Source of the DNA: Microbacterium sp. CFH 31415
Lineage (GTDB): Bacteria > Actinomycetota > Actinomycetes > Actinomycetales > Microbacteriaceae
NCBI RefSeq assembly: GCF_022538185.1
Contig: NZ_JAKYXC010000005.1
Span: 124,001-188,000, forward strand
Reading direction: 5' to 3'
DNA: 64,000 nucleotides
The position numbers and the translations under genes were made by a program. Within the stretch, counting starts at the first letter, position 1; each line of letters opens with the position of its first letter. Below, piece by piece: positions 18,804 through 26,939 of this stretch. The notes under the pieces were generated by a model. That model had not been told where the DNA came from, made no database searches, and saw nothing but the letters and a program-made list of their open reading frames with translations.

Positions 18804-18883
18804 GGCCGTGTGATTTTATTCACGGCCAGGTGTTCGTTTATTCGAACCGAAACCGGCAGGAGAGCCAATCTCCCGCCGGTTTC
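18804..18883 (+). terminator. Two hairpins downstream of tRNA-Leu
   Basis: GGCCGTG/CACGGCC at 18804-18827 has a 10-base T-rich loop. A second hairpin at 18849-18883 has arms GAAACCGGC/GCCGGTTTC with inner GGAG/CTCC pairing. Either could terminate the tRNA transcript. The second resembles in layout the hairpin at 45221-45265 beside the other mobile module. Confidence 0.6.
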
Positions 18884-18933
18884 GTCGTTTCAACGCCCGC
18901 TCGGACCACACAATCCCGATCCGAGGTCCCAGC

Positions 18934-18962
18934 ACCAACACGAGTAGGCCCTCGCGGGCCTT
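18934..18962. repeat. Shared end sequence of the recombinase/transposase module, copy 1
   Basis: ACCAACACGAGTAG at 18934-18947 recurs exactly at 45331-45344, each time about 50 bases beyond the stop of the transposase-like gene. In both places a short GC hairpin follows at once; here it is GGCCC TCGC GGGCC. It is probably the module's transcription terminator and may mark its end. Confidence 0.55.
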
Positions 18963-18998
18963 TTCGGTCGTGTTTTCAGTTCCGGAGCGCTCGCCGCG

Positions 18999-20690
18999 CT
19001 AGAGGTGCTGTAGCGGGTTCCCGTCGTCGTCGTAGTGACGGCGGTTCCGCGGAGCGGTTTCGCCGATGGCCGCCGCTGCAGCGTTGGCGATGAAGCTGAC
19101 GATGCGGCGCATGTTGGATACGGCAGCCGCGATTCCCGCGGTCAGAGCCTGATAGGCGTAGCCGCGCGCTCGCCGCTTGGCGGGGTTGCCGAGGTCGCTG
19201 AACCCGTCGTGCTTGAGCCAGTAGTTGTTCTCTTCGACGCGGTTCCGCATGCCGTACCACTTGAGCCAGTCGTCGCTCCGGAGCTCGAACATCTGCAGTT
19301 GCTTGATGATGGGCAGGTGCTCGGGGACGTCGGGTGACACGGTCAGCGTCTTCTGCTTGAGGACGACCCTCTTCAGTTCCCGGCCCGTGGCGTGGTCGAC
19401 GTACGCGTGCTTCACCGTGTCGATGGTCGGGTAGTAGAACCGGAAGCTGCCGTCTTCCTCGGGGCGGCCCTTACCCATGACCCGGTAGGGCGTGCGGGCC
19501 TTGAGGCGCGCGTTGTACGTGTCTTCGTCGATTTTCTTGGGGTCGCTGTCTTTGCGGCGGAAGTCGATGGTCGCGTTGATGAGGTCAACCGGCATCCACT
19601 TCAGGTACAGGCAGCCGTCGACTTCGATGGCGTCGTCAACGGACCCCCGGCTGGCCTTGTCCTTTTCGTTGGTCTCGCGGACGTCCCAGACCGTGCGGAA
19701 TCCCATCTTGGCGATGGGGAGCTGGAAGTTCTCGACGGTGAGGCCGGGGTAGAGCATGTCGGTCATCAGCAGGTGACGTTCGTCGCGGGTGAACTCTCGC
19801 GAGTGGTACCACATCGCGATGCGGCCGCCGTGGCGAGTACGACCTGGCTGGTGGACCGTCATTCCGGTCGTGAGAACGGGGAACGTGTCGGGGGCGCCTG
19901 GCTTGTTGGCGACAGTGACGACGGTCTCCGCCTCCCAGCCGGCCTTGTCTGCCTCGTGCCCGACGCCTTCGTGTGTTCCTTCGCGGCTGTAGCGACCGCT
20001 CATCGCGTCGACGTTCCAGCGGTCACGGTCGTTGTGCTTCTTACCTGGGTTGGGCCTGCCGATGACCTCGATGAGGGTGGCGTCGAGGGCGACGTTGCCC
20101 TTGTAGGTGGCGCGGATGTCGGCTGGGAGCCGGCGCACGGTTGCCCGGATGACGTCGTTGATGAGCTCGTCCATGCGCGTTCGACGCTCTTCGGAGTAGG
20201 AGGCGAGGGCCTTCTGGTACTCCTCCGCAGTCGCCTTCCTCTTGCGGTCTACCGTCCACGGCTCGCAGAGGGCGAGCACCCGGTTCAGTGACCGACGGTA
20301 GCGCTGGTACCAGACGCGTTTGGTTCCTCGGAGGCTGGGGACACCCAGGTACGCGCGGGTTTCAGGGGTCATCTGGGCGAACAGGGTGCGGGCCACGGCG
20401 TTGTAGCGGTTGTCGCCGGCGTCGATGTGCATCATGTACAGGACGAGCACGGTGCGGAAGGACATGTGTGGTTTGCGGCCAGCGTTGGACTTCCGCTCAG
20501 CGCGTGCCCATGCCTCGACCTTCTCGACGACGCCGGATTCGTCGATGAGGCGAGCCCAAAGCTGGACCCGTTCGAGTGACGTGGACGCGGACTCGCGGAT
20601 GCGCTCGTAGTCTTCGTGGATGTGCCCGGTTGCCTCGAGCATGTGCCGGTCGTAGGTCATGAGGACCTCGGCCTCCTGCGCCGGGGTCAC
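18999..20690 (-). CDS. DDE-type transposase-like protein (module copy 1)
   Basis: A 563-residue protein. Candidate DDE residues are Asp in NVALDATLIEV, Asp in HLLMTDMLYPGL and Glu in RVEENNYWLKH; spacing and the C-terminal helix GYAYQALTAGIAAAVSNMRRI resemble IS4/IS1182-like enzymes. Its homologue at 45394-47067 has the same motifs (ALDATLIPI, LMVDRAYNGL, AEANNRYMK). The start overlaps the stop of the recombinase-like gene by 4 bases, so the two act as one unit. I do not recognise a named IS family; no terminal inverted repeats were found by eye. Confidence 0.7.
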   Translation of the reverse strand: MTPAQEAEVLMTYDRHMLEATGHIHEDYERIRESASTSLERVQLWARLIDESGVVEKVEAWARAERKSNAGRKPHMSFRTVLVLYMMHIDAGDNRYNAVARTLFAQMTPETRAYLGVPSLRGTKRVWYQRYRRSLNRVLALCEPWTVDRKRKATAEEYQKALASYSEERRTRMDELINDVIRATVRRLPADIRATYKGNVALDATLIEVIGRPNPGKKHNDRDRWNVDAMSGRYSREGTHEGVGHEADKAGWEAETVVTVANKPGAPDTFPVLTTGMTVHQPGRTRHGGRIAMWYHSREFTRDERHLLMTDMLYPGLTVENFQLPIAKMGFRTVWDVRETNEKDKASRGSVDDAIEVDGCLYLKWMPVDLINATIDFRRKDSDPKKIDEDTYNARLKARTPYRVMGKGRPEEDGSFRFYYPTIDTVKHAYVDHATGRELKRVVLKQKTLTVSPDVPEHLPIIKQLQMFELRSDDWLKWYGMRNRVEENNYWLKHDGFSDLGNPAKRRARGYAYQALTAGIAAAVSNMRRIVSFIANAAAAAIGETAPRNRRHYDDDGNPLQHL

Positions 20691-21769
20691 GCCTGGCCCT
20701 CCTCACGGAGGAGGCGACGGTATTCGTCGTCGTCGCGGAGTTCGACGAACTCGAGGAGCCGGTGCAGGTGCTGCATCTTCTCGACGCCGATGGCTCGGAA
20801 GAGGTCCTTGATTCCGCGGGCGTACAGGTGGTGGGTGAGCCACGTGGCGCGTAGCCGGTCAGCGCGCGGCCGCTTGCTGGCGCCGTAGCTGTTCTCGGTG
20901 AATGCGGAAGTGAGGTTGCTGGTGTCCTTCCGGTGAATGTGTCCCCACAGCGGCTCGCCGGCAGGTCGGCGCCCGAGGAGGGCGACCATCCACTCTTCCC
21001 ATTCCGGGAGCAGTGGGACGTCCCGCGGCGTGTCGGTGGCGACGCGGACGAGGATGCCGTTCTCGTCGGTGGTGACGTGTTCGGGGTGGATGCGGAGGAT
21101 TTCGTTGGCGCGGATGCCGGCACCTGCGCAGAGGACGAGCATGAGCATCGCCCGGTCGCGCTTCTCGTCAGTGAGTTGGCTGGTGGCCCACGCGCGGAAC
21201 CCGCGCATCTCCTCACGCGTGTAGGGCGCGGCACTGGTCCTGTTGCTCAGTGAGCTGAGCTTGTCGGGGTGCTCGTCGGGCAGGAGCACTTCACTGATGC
21301 GCATGAGCACGGAGCGGTAGTTTCCACGGGTGCCTTCACTCAGGTCGAGGTTCGCGCTTGTCGTGTACCTGTTGATGGCCCGAACGGTGAAGAGGAACTC
21401 CACGGTCATCGGCCACCCGCTGTCGCGTACCGCCCACACGACGTAGCGGGCGACGTAGGGCAGCGCGAGGCTGGCCGTGTACGCGGTCTGCGGCGCGGCC
21501 ACTGCTACCGCGTCCCGAACGAACGCGTCCATTTCGGGGTAGTCCGCTGTTGCAGGCAGCTTCTTGGTCGCCATGACGTTTAGCGCGCCCGCGTCCGGCC
21601 TCGTCTTGGTCCTGGCCGCAAGGATGCGGGCGAGCTCGCGCGGCGGATTCGGCATGCTGAGGGAGCCGATGTACTGGGCGACGACGTCATAGCTGTCGGC
21701 CGCCCAGCTGGTGTCACCCCAGCGGGTGACGCGGTGGAGGTAGTCGGGGGCTTTGGATTCTTCTCGCAT
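20687..21769 (-). CDS. Tyrosine-recombinase-like protein (module copy 1)
   Basis: A 360-residue protein with an N-terminal core-binding-like helical part (residues 60-200) and a C-terminal domain like phage integrases. Arg I is in LCAGAGIRANEIL, the second box is RADRLRATWLTHHL, and the likely nucleophile is Tyr in DDDEYRRLL. The usual first His of the HxxR box is Asp here. The gene is followed by the transposase-like gene with 4-base overlap, and the pair recurs at the other end of the island. RNA- or DNA-level activity is unproven. Confidence 0.7.
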   Translation of the reverse strand: MREESKAPDYLHRVTRWGDTSWAADSYDVVAQYIGSLSMPNPPRELARILAARTKTRPDAGALNVMATKKLPATADYPEMDAFVRDAVAVAAPQTAYTASLALPYVARYVVWAVRDSGWPMTVEFLFTVRAINRYTTSANLDLSEGTRGNYRSVLMRISEVLLPDEHPDKLSSLSNRTSAAPYTREEMRGFRAWATSQLTDEKRDRAMLMLVLCAGAGIRANEILRIHPEHVTTDENGILVRVATDTPRDVPLLPEWEEWMVALLGRRPAGEPLWGHIHRKDTSNLTSAFTENSYGASKRPRADRLRATWLTHHLYARGIKDLFRAIGVEKMQHLHRLLEFVELRDDDEYRRLLREEGQA

Positions 21770-21886
21770 TCCTGTCCTAGGCGGAAGCTCAGGACGTCAT
21801 GACGGCGACTAAGCCGAGAATCCAGTGATCTAGCCATAAAATCAGCGAGTGTCCGATAACAGGCGCGCTGAAGGGAAGAACTGCTG

Positions 21887-22321
21887 GTGGGATACAAGTC
21901 TGGAATGAAGTTCGAGCCCCGCTCGGTCGTGGCCAGCCCGTCGGCGTTCGGCACAGCCAATGGCGACATCGCACCCGCTGAAGGGGTTTCCGCCTCGGAC
22001 CACCGGTACCGGTCGGCGATGATCCAGCATCGGATCGCGAGGAACGTCGAAAGCGGACTGAGCATCAGCGAGACGAGCCTGCCCCGATTCCTGGCGGACT
22101 TCGAGGGTGTGCCTGGCCTGAGCTTGGACCGGCAGCGCCGGGTGCTGCGTGGCGAGACCACCGCGACATTCGCCGATCTGACGTTCTGGGCGTCCCACTT
22201 CCCGCTCGTCGCTGTGTACGTCGCCCAGTACCTCGAGCAGTCGTTCTCACCGAAGTTGAGCGCGAGGACACCCAGGACCCCGGCACCTACGCCGACGCGC
22301 ACAGCACCACCGCTGCGCTGA
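21887..22321 (+). CDS. Hypothetical protein, possible small regulator
   Basis: A 144-residue protein, divergent from the recombinase-like gene across a 117-base gap. The middle (about residues 45-110) is predicted helical, with RFLADFEGVPGLSLDRQRRVLRGETTATFADLTFWASHFPL, which reads like a helix-turn-helix core but matches no family I can name. The tail is Pro/Thr/Arg-rich. The start GTG 21887 has AAGGGAAG 8 bases upstream; an in-frame ATG at 21905 is an alternative. Position suggests control of the adjacent module. Confidence 0.5.
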   Translation: MGYKSGMKFEPRSVVASPSAFGTANGDIAPAEGVSASDHRYRSAMIQHRIARNVESGLSISETSLPRFLADFEGVPGLSLDRQRRVLRGETTATFADLTFWASHFPLVAVYVAQYLEQSFSPKLSARTPRTPAPTPTRTAPPLR

Positions 22322-22425
22322 TGCATGGGGTCTCCTCGCGAAAGTCACGGGATGGCATGCATCCTAGACCTGATATATCAGGTCGTAAATAGATGGCTGT
22401 GGCGCATTGGTCGCCCGCGAAGCGG

Positions 22426-22632
22426 TCAGTGAACGTCCCCTAGGCCGACGAGCTCAGCGAGCGCTGCGTCGAAGACTGTGCGCTGGCGTCCGCTCATTCG
22501 GGGGCGCAGCGCCGTCGCGAGCCTCGCGACGAGCAGGAAGCCCGGCTCCGGGCTTCGTCCCGCTTCGATCTTCGCCACGGCTCTCACGCGAGTTCCAGCG
22601 TCTCGCGGAGGCGAACCCGCAGTACGCGACAT
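22426..22632 (-). pseudogene. Remnant of an XRE-type regulator
   Basis: The C-terminal part reads RAVAKIEAGRSPEPGFLLVARLATAL, which fits the recognition helix and last helix of an XRE HTH domain. The preceding helices are missing or out of frame. It could be a decayed regulator or a very short variant of 68 residues. The stretch from 22322 to 22789 otherwise holds no gene that I can support. Confidence 0.35.
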
Positions 22633-22696
22633 GGCACGATGCGCAGGCCGACACCTGATACGACTGGTCGGCGGGGCCTGCGCGCACGAACCACCG

Positions 22697-22710
22697 TTGG
22701 ACATGTCCAA
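22697..22710. promoter_or_regulatory. Perfect 14-base palindrome upstream of the XRE gene
   Basis: TTGGACATGTCCAA is fully self-complementary. It lies about 80 bases before the XRE start, with a TATAAC -10-like hexamer at 22730-22735. It is a good candidate operator for autoregulation by the downstream HTH protein. Confidence 0.5.
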
Positions 22711-22789
22711 CTCGTAGACTCGGGGCATGTATAACAGGCCGTATGCATAGGGTGTGGTTTTGCGGGTCCGTTGCACATCCTGTTTAGCG

Positions 22790-23044
22790 ATGTGGAACGA
22801 AGCGAAGGCCGAGCAGTTGGGCGCCACCCTTCGCCGTCTCCGCAACGACCGAGGCCTGTCGCAGGAGTCCCTCGCCTACCAGGCCGGCATCACCAAGAAC
22901 CAGTTGCAGCTCATCGAGGCGGGCAGGTCCACCGGCCGTAAGGATGGGGCTGGCCCATCCAACCCGCGCATGGCGACGCTGTCCGGCTTGGCTGCCGTCC
23001 TCGAGGTCTCGGTGGCCGGGCTCATGGCGGACGCTGAGCTCTAG
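22790..23044 (+). CDS. XRE-family transcriptional regulator
   Basis: An 84-residue protein that is almost entirely an HTH_3 domain: LGATLRRLRNDRGLSQESLAYQAGITKNQLQLIEAGRS, then LSGLAAVLEVSVAGLMADAEL. ATG 22790 is preferred to 22754. There is no good Shine-Dalgarno, so translation may be leaderless or weak. It is a single-gene unit beside broken genes and probably controls its own promoter. Confidence 0.85.
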   Translation: MWNEAKAEQLGATLRRLRNDRGLSQESLAYQAGITKNQLQLIEAGRSTGRKDGAGPSNPRMATLSGLAAVLEVSVAGLMADAEL

Positions 23045-23066
23045 CCCGCGCATGCCGTTCCCGTTC

Positions 23067-23627
23067 CTAGCCGGCCCACCACCTCGCGACGTAGGCAGGA
23101 GGGCGCAGGTCCACGAGCGTGTCGATGGGTGACCCGGTGGAGCACATCACGTTGTAATCCAGCATCTCGCTCGCCAAGACTTGAAGCTCGTCGTCGAACA
23201 CTCCGGTCGTGGCCAGCCGGGCTGCCTGCCGACTCCACCGAGAATGTCGGCGACCTGGACGAGTGCCTCGTCGGTCGAGTCCACGAACCGCAGACCCCCG
23301 CAGGTCCGCACCCGCGTGCGGTCGGCCGAGCACCATCCCCGGGCGCCCCGCCGCATCCAGCAGCTCGGCCAGAGCGTCGGCGTCGAGGTCGCGGTACTTG
23401 TCGGCGACGAATTCGAGGGGCCCGCCCCCCAGCCGCAATGTCCACGTCTGTGGGACGGCGATGAGCGATGGCCACATCGGGTCGAACTGCCGGAGAGTTA
23501 CGGGACTCGCCCGTCCCAGCGCGACCACGTCGTCATGCCGGGATGGTACGCCGCTCGTCGGCGCGATGCCGCTACCAGTGCGCACGTCGGTCGCTGCAAC
23601 CGCGCATGGAAGGAGGATGGACGACAC
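23067..23627 (-). pseudogene. Broken DUF3800-like gene
   Basis: Three reading-frame segments together resemble one protein: PLEFVADKYRDLDADALAELL in frame A, LRFVDSTDEALVQVADILGGVG in frame B, then AARLATTGVFDDELQVLASEML again in frame A. The FVDS...LVQVADIL element is typical of the DUF3800 C-terminal half. Frame A returns to B if one G is removed from a G5 run near 23307 (giving DLRGLRFVDS); a second one-base shift lies near 23215. It may be a pseudogene or contain sequencing errors. Confidence 0.4.
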
Positions 23628-24000
23628 CTACTGGGGAGATTTCGGCAATCTCCACCTCCGCGACCCGGACACCCTGACCGACGACGAGCGCGGCTCGCTC
23701 GAATAACTCGATGGATTCATCGACGAGTTGCACGGCTACACCCGCGGTACGGAGGCCAGGCGCTGGTTTGTCCGCCGCCGGCAGATCATCGACTTCGTGC
23801 GGGTGCACGGTCGGCTCCCGGAGCGCGGTGACAGCGGCGTCCCGGCCGCGGCAGTGCGCTGGCTTGGCGCTCTGCGTCGTGAAGATCTCAGCTCGTTTCA
23901 GCGGCTCATGCTCGAGCGCATCCCCGGATGGTCGTGGGACTCATCCGCGGGTGAACTGTCCGGAGATCCCGGATGGTTCGCCCGGAACCGACGAGGATTC
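23617..24000 (+). pseudogene. Helicase-associated-domain small protein interrupted by TAA
   Basis: From ATG 23617 the frame reads MDDTYWGDFGNLHLRD... to TAA 23704, then continues in the same frame as ELHGYTRGTEARRWFVRRRQIIDFVRVHGRLPE and ends near IPGWSWD. The W...L..F...G.LP...LG.LR.....LERIPGW.W pattern is the helicase-associated (HA) domain seen in short actinobacterial proteins. The stop splits leader and domain. A TTG at 23728 could restart. The open frame beyond about 24000 only mirrors the minus-strand gene. Confidence 0.45.
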
Positions 24001-24009
24001 CTCGGCAGT

Positions 24010-24243
24010 TCAATCGCCCAGCTCGAGCAGCGGCCAGAGCTCCTCAGCCGGCGGGTCCGCGACGGTGCCGTACGTGTGGCGGAGCGCTCTCACCTCGTCG
24101 AGGAGGATGGCGCCAGCGCGGTCGATGACATAGGTCGCGAGCGCTTCGGGAAGCCCACTGCCTCGAGCGGTCGCCTCCGTGAGCCGCTCGACCACCTCCA
24201 CCCATTGCCGATAGAGCACCTCGGTGTCGAAGCCCTCATCCAT
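24010..24243 (-). CDS. Hypothetical protein, 77 residues
   Basis: A small acidic helical protein (MDEGFDTEVLYRQWVEVVERL...). ATG 24243 overlaps the stop of the upstream gene by 8 bases, so it is probably translated with it. I see no known domain, signal peptide or membrane helix. It could work with the upstream protein. Confidence 0.5.
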   Translation of the reverse strand: MDEGFDTEVLYRQWVEVVERLTEATARGSGLPEALATYVIDRAGAILLDEVRALRHTYGTVADPPAEELWPLLELGD

Positions 24244-24919
24244 CACGTTCGCGTTCTCTGCGACGTTGTCGGGTTTGGTCCTGGTACCGCCTTCGCAGTC
24301 GCCGGAGCTCGGCGTGGCCTTCCTTGGTCCGTGTCAGCCCCAACCACCGGTCCATTCGCTGCACATCGCCCTCCGAGATCCACGAGTTCAAGGTGATGAG
24401 GTGCACGGCGGTGAGGAACCGGTCCCGCGGGCCGCGCAGCGCAGCCAACGCGCGTCCGCCCGACATGGGGAGCTGGTCGGTCACCCAGAGAAGCGGGCGG
24501 CCCGCATACGACCCGGCAAGTTGGTGCATCTTCCAGCTCAGTACGTCTTCGTGCCGGCCGCTGTCCAGCCGCACGCCGAGTGGGAGAGCGGGGAGGCCCA
24601 GCGGATCGGCGAAGTAGACGTTGGCGTACTCGCGCCACGTGCTTGCCCAGACGACCTCTGATCCTTCGGCGAGGACCCTTTTCACCCAGTCCACGCCCAG
24701 CCGGGAGAACCAGTGAAGCGCCCGCCACGCCTCCTCGGCGTCCCAGGACGGCTCTGCCCTCGTCGCCGTGGGGTAGACCTGACGCCGCATGGTGATCTCG
24801 AGTTCGATGACGTCTGCGGGTGCCGGACCTGGCAGGACCGGCCGTTCGAGGAGCCCGTCGACCTCGATGGCTACCACCGGGCGGTACCGCTCGTTAGATG
24901 CATCCCTCTCGCTGTCCAT
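24236..24919 (-). CDS. HAD-like domain hypothetical protein
   Basis: A 227-residue protein. After a short leader the motif VVAIEVDGLL stands where HAD hydrolases have DxDGxL, but with Glu-Val-Asp. The later WFSRLGVDWVKRVL and SEVVWASTWRE match the HAD motif II region (S/T and W) of a family common in actinobacterial mobile regions. GGAGGTGAC directly precedes ATG 24919. The first catalytic Asp is absent, so enzymatic activity is doubtful. Confidence 0.6.
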   Translation of the reverse strand: MDSERDASNERYRPVVAIEVDGLLERPVLPGPAPADVIELEITMRRQVYPTATRAEPSWDAEEAWRALHWFSRLGVDWVKRVLAEGSEVVWASTWREYANVYFADPLGLPALPLGVRLDSGRHEDVLSWKMHQLAGSYAGRPLLWVTDQLPMSGGRALAALRGPRDRFLTAVHLITLNSWISEGDVQRMDRWLGLTRTKEGHAELRRLRRRYQDQTRQRRRERERDG

Positions 24920-25029
24920 GTCACCTCCCCGGATGACACGCACAATAGCACCATAGAACGGGCCTGATATACATGTCCTGAGCGAGATCGTGCCAGTGGC
25001 TCCGGCAGGTATCCCGGTACCGTGGCGGG

Positions 25030-26112
25030 ATGGGGAAGACGACGACCGCCGAGCTGGACACCGCCGCTCGACCGGCCCGGGAGTCCGTCGTCGAGATCGG
25101 CGCGTTCGTCCTCATCACCGGAGCGGTGGCGTTCCTGGTGCTCTGGCTGTCCGCTGGGATGGACTGGGTGCGGATGTGGCCCGCGACGGTGCAGGCCGGC
25201 GGGGAAGTCCTCGACGAGATCGGGTGGGTATTCGGGGTGTACGTTCCCACCCTTCTCGGCTTCTACGTCCTGGTCACCGGTGAGCAACTGGGTCAGGTGT
25301 CCAACGCGGCCTGGAGGCGACGGATCCTCGGCGGGGTGGCGGAACTGAGCTTCGCCGCCATTGTCCCGGCGCTTGTTCTCGTGGTGGTGTACTGCGTGAG
25401 CACGACCGGCATGCTGGGACCGCTGTTCGCGGTGATCCCCGCCAGCGGTGTGATGTTCTTCCTGACCGTGCAGTTGGGTGGGTTCGTCGTCTTCGAACCA
25501 TCCATCCAGCTTGCTGACGCCACCCAGAGTCAGGCCCGGGCTCGCACGCAGCTGGAGGCGCTTCGACCACGCTCGCAGCGGCGTCTGTGGGCTGTGCTGA
25601 CTGTCAATCTCCTGGCCGTGACGCTTGTGGGCGGGGCGGTACTCGGCGTGACGGGCGGCTGGCTATGGCTCAGCGAATGGCTGACCCTCCCCCTTCTGCT
25701 GAGCTGGGCGGCCGCGACGTGCCTGTTCGGTTCGTTCGTCGCCGGGATGCTGGCTGCGAGAACCGTAACCGCGCAGGTGCTGGCGGGCGCCGGGGTTGCG
25801 CTCGTCTGGGTGTTCACAGCTGGGATGGTGTTGAGTCTGGGCGAGGCCGTCGACCCGGCGGGGCCATTGACGGCCGCGCTCGTCGCCATCACGGCCGCCG
25901 TCAACCTCTCTGCGCTTTGGCCGTTGCGCCGGTCGCCGCGGATTCTGGTGGACTGGACACTGTCGGGAGGGTTCCGCGCGGCGCGGGCTCGACTGTGGGC
26001 GCGAAGCTACCGCGACAGCACCCGGACGATTCGGGAGCTGACAGACGTGGGAAGCGGCCCCGGGTTCCGGACGCGGCTGGGCACCGCGTGGGCGGCGCTG
26101 ACAAACCGCTGA
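25030..26112 (+). CDS. Multi-pass membrane protein of unknown function
   Basis: A 360-residue protein with about eight hydrophobic helices between residues 22 and 300 and a basic C-terminal cytoplasmic tail. I recognise no family motif. It is convergent with the 26113-26613 gene, whose stop is adjacent, and divergent from the HAD-like gene. The codon use is like core genes. It could be a membrane effector or transporter-like protein; nothing in the sequence decides. Confidence 0.6.
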   Translation: MGKTTTAELDTAARPARESVVEIGAFVLITGAVAFLVLWLSAGMDWVRMWPATVQAGGEVLDEIGWVFGVYVPTLLGFYVLVTGEQLGQVSNAAWRRRILGGVAELSFAAIVPALVLVVVYCVSTTGMLGPLFAVIPASGVMFFLTVQLGGFVVFEPSIQLADATQSQARARTQLEALRPRSQRRLWAVLTVNLLAVTLVGGAVLGVTGGWLWLSEWLTLPLLLSWAAATCLFGSFVAGMLAARTVTAQVLAGAGVALVWVFTAGMVLSLGEAVDPAGPLTAALVAITAAVNLSALWPLRRSPRILVDWTLSGGFRAARARLWARSYRDSTRTIRELTDVGSGPGFRTRLGTAWAALTNR

Positions 26113-26613
26113 CTACTTGTCCGGAGGACCGGCGGGGATCTGAAGCGTGCACAGGTCGAAGCCGAACAGCAGAACGGCCCCAGCCACCGCGGCCAGGGCG
26201 ATGGTCACCACGGTGAGGTACATCGACCACCGCAGGCAACGCAGACTGGTGCGCACCTCGCCGAGCTCCCAATCCCGTAGCGCCTCCACGCTTGCGATGT
26301 TGCGCAGCGCCGGCCAGCCGATGGATGCCCGCAGTCCCAGCCCCACTGCGACCAGCGCAACCACCATGGTCACGGTCAGAACAATCAGCCCCTGCACCAG
26401 CTGACGGTCGGTTGCCTCCCGGAGCACCTCCGGGGCTGCAATGATGCCCGCGACCGCGACTGCCCCGCCCGATAGTCCAGCGCCGGTGCGCCAGCGTTCG
26501 GCCGCTTGCCGTACCGCTGGCAACTGGTTGGCGGCGATGTCCTTCAGGCGGGTGTGCGCCGCCAGTTCATCCTGTGTAGACCGCCGAATCGCCTTCACCT
26601 TGTACGTGGTCAT
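26113..26613 (-). CDS. Hypothetical membrane protein (coupled to the CxxC protein)
   Basis: A 166-residue protein beginning MTTYKVKAIRRSTQDELAAHTRLKDIAANQL, with three hydrophobic helices (around residues 50-65, 75-97 and 135-157). ATG 26613 has GGAGG 9 bases upstream and overlaps the previous stop (ATGA). The frame is open to 26811, but that part is the neighbour's antisense. It is the last gene of a three-gene unit with a zinc-ribbon-like protein and a truncated subtilase. No known family is recognised. Confidence 0.6.
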   Translation of the reverse strand: MTTYKVKAIRRSTQDELAAHTRLKDIAANQLPAVRQAAERWRTGAGLSGGAVAVAGIIAAPEVLREATDRQLVQGLIVLTVTMVVALVAVGLGLRASIGWPALRNIASVEALRDWELGEVRTSLRCLRWSMYLTVVTIALAAVAGAVLLFGFDLCTLQIPAGPPDK

Positions 26614-26939
26614 TTCGCGACCTCCACGACGGTTGTCCATCGCTGCCCGCACCCCTGGGTGCCGGGCGGGCGGCCGGGGTGAGGTTCGGTGCACGTGCAT
26701 TCGATAACGGTGACCAGTTCGCTGACACCCTGGCCGACGGGTGCCCCGGGCACGCTCGGCACCAGTTCCAGATCGACGGTGTAGTTCACCGGGCCCGCAC
26801 AGTACGGGCACTTCCCGATGAAAGTGAGCCGCTTGCCTTTCGCGGAGGGCGCGAGCATGAACGACGCCTCCAGGTCGTCATTGAAGGCGGCGGACTCGTT
26901 CGGGCCCCACGTGGTGGACAGGTGCGGTGGCGTGCTCAT
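26610..26939 (-). CDS. Hypothetical protein with zinc-ribbon-like cysteines
   Basis: A 109-residue protein with CPYC near residue 50 and ECTCTEPH...GCG near the C-terminus, spaced as for a metal-binding ribbon in a beta-rich fold. ATG 26939 overlaps the stop of the protease gene by 4 bases and its own stop overlaps the next start by 4 bases. Tight coupling suggests a shared role with the protease and the membrane protein. Confidence 0.6.
   Translation of the reverse strand: MSTPPHLSTTWGPNESAAFNDDLEASFMLAPSAKGKRLTFIGKCPYCAGPVNYTVDLELVPSVPGAPVGQGVSELVTVIECTCTEPHPGRPPGTQGCGQRWTTVVEVAK

Noticed and set aside
21580..22326. 248-codon minus-strand ORF over the small regulator gene
   Set aside because: It has no ribosome site, reads Ser/Arg/Pro-rich, and overlaps the better supported plus-strand ORF with a good Shine-Dalgarno.
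23181..23831. 216-codon plus-strand ORF opposite the DUF3800-like remnant
   Set aside because: Composition is that of an antisense frame; the minus strand has recognisable motif pieces.
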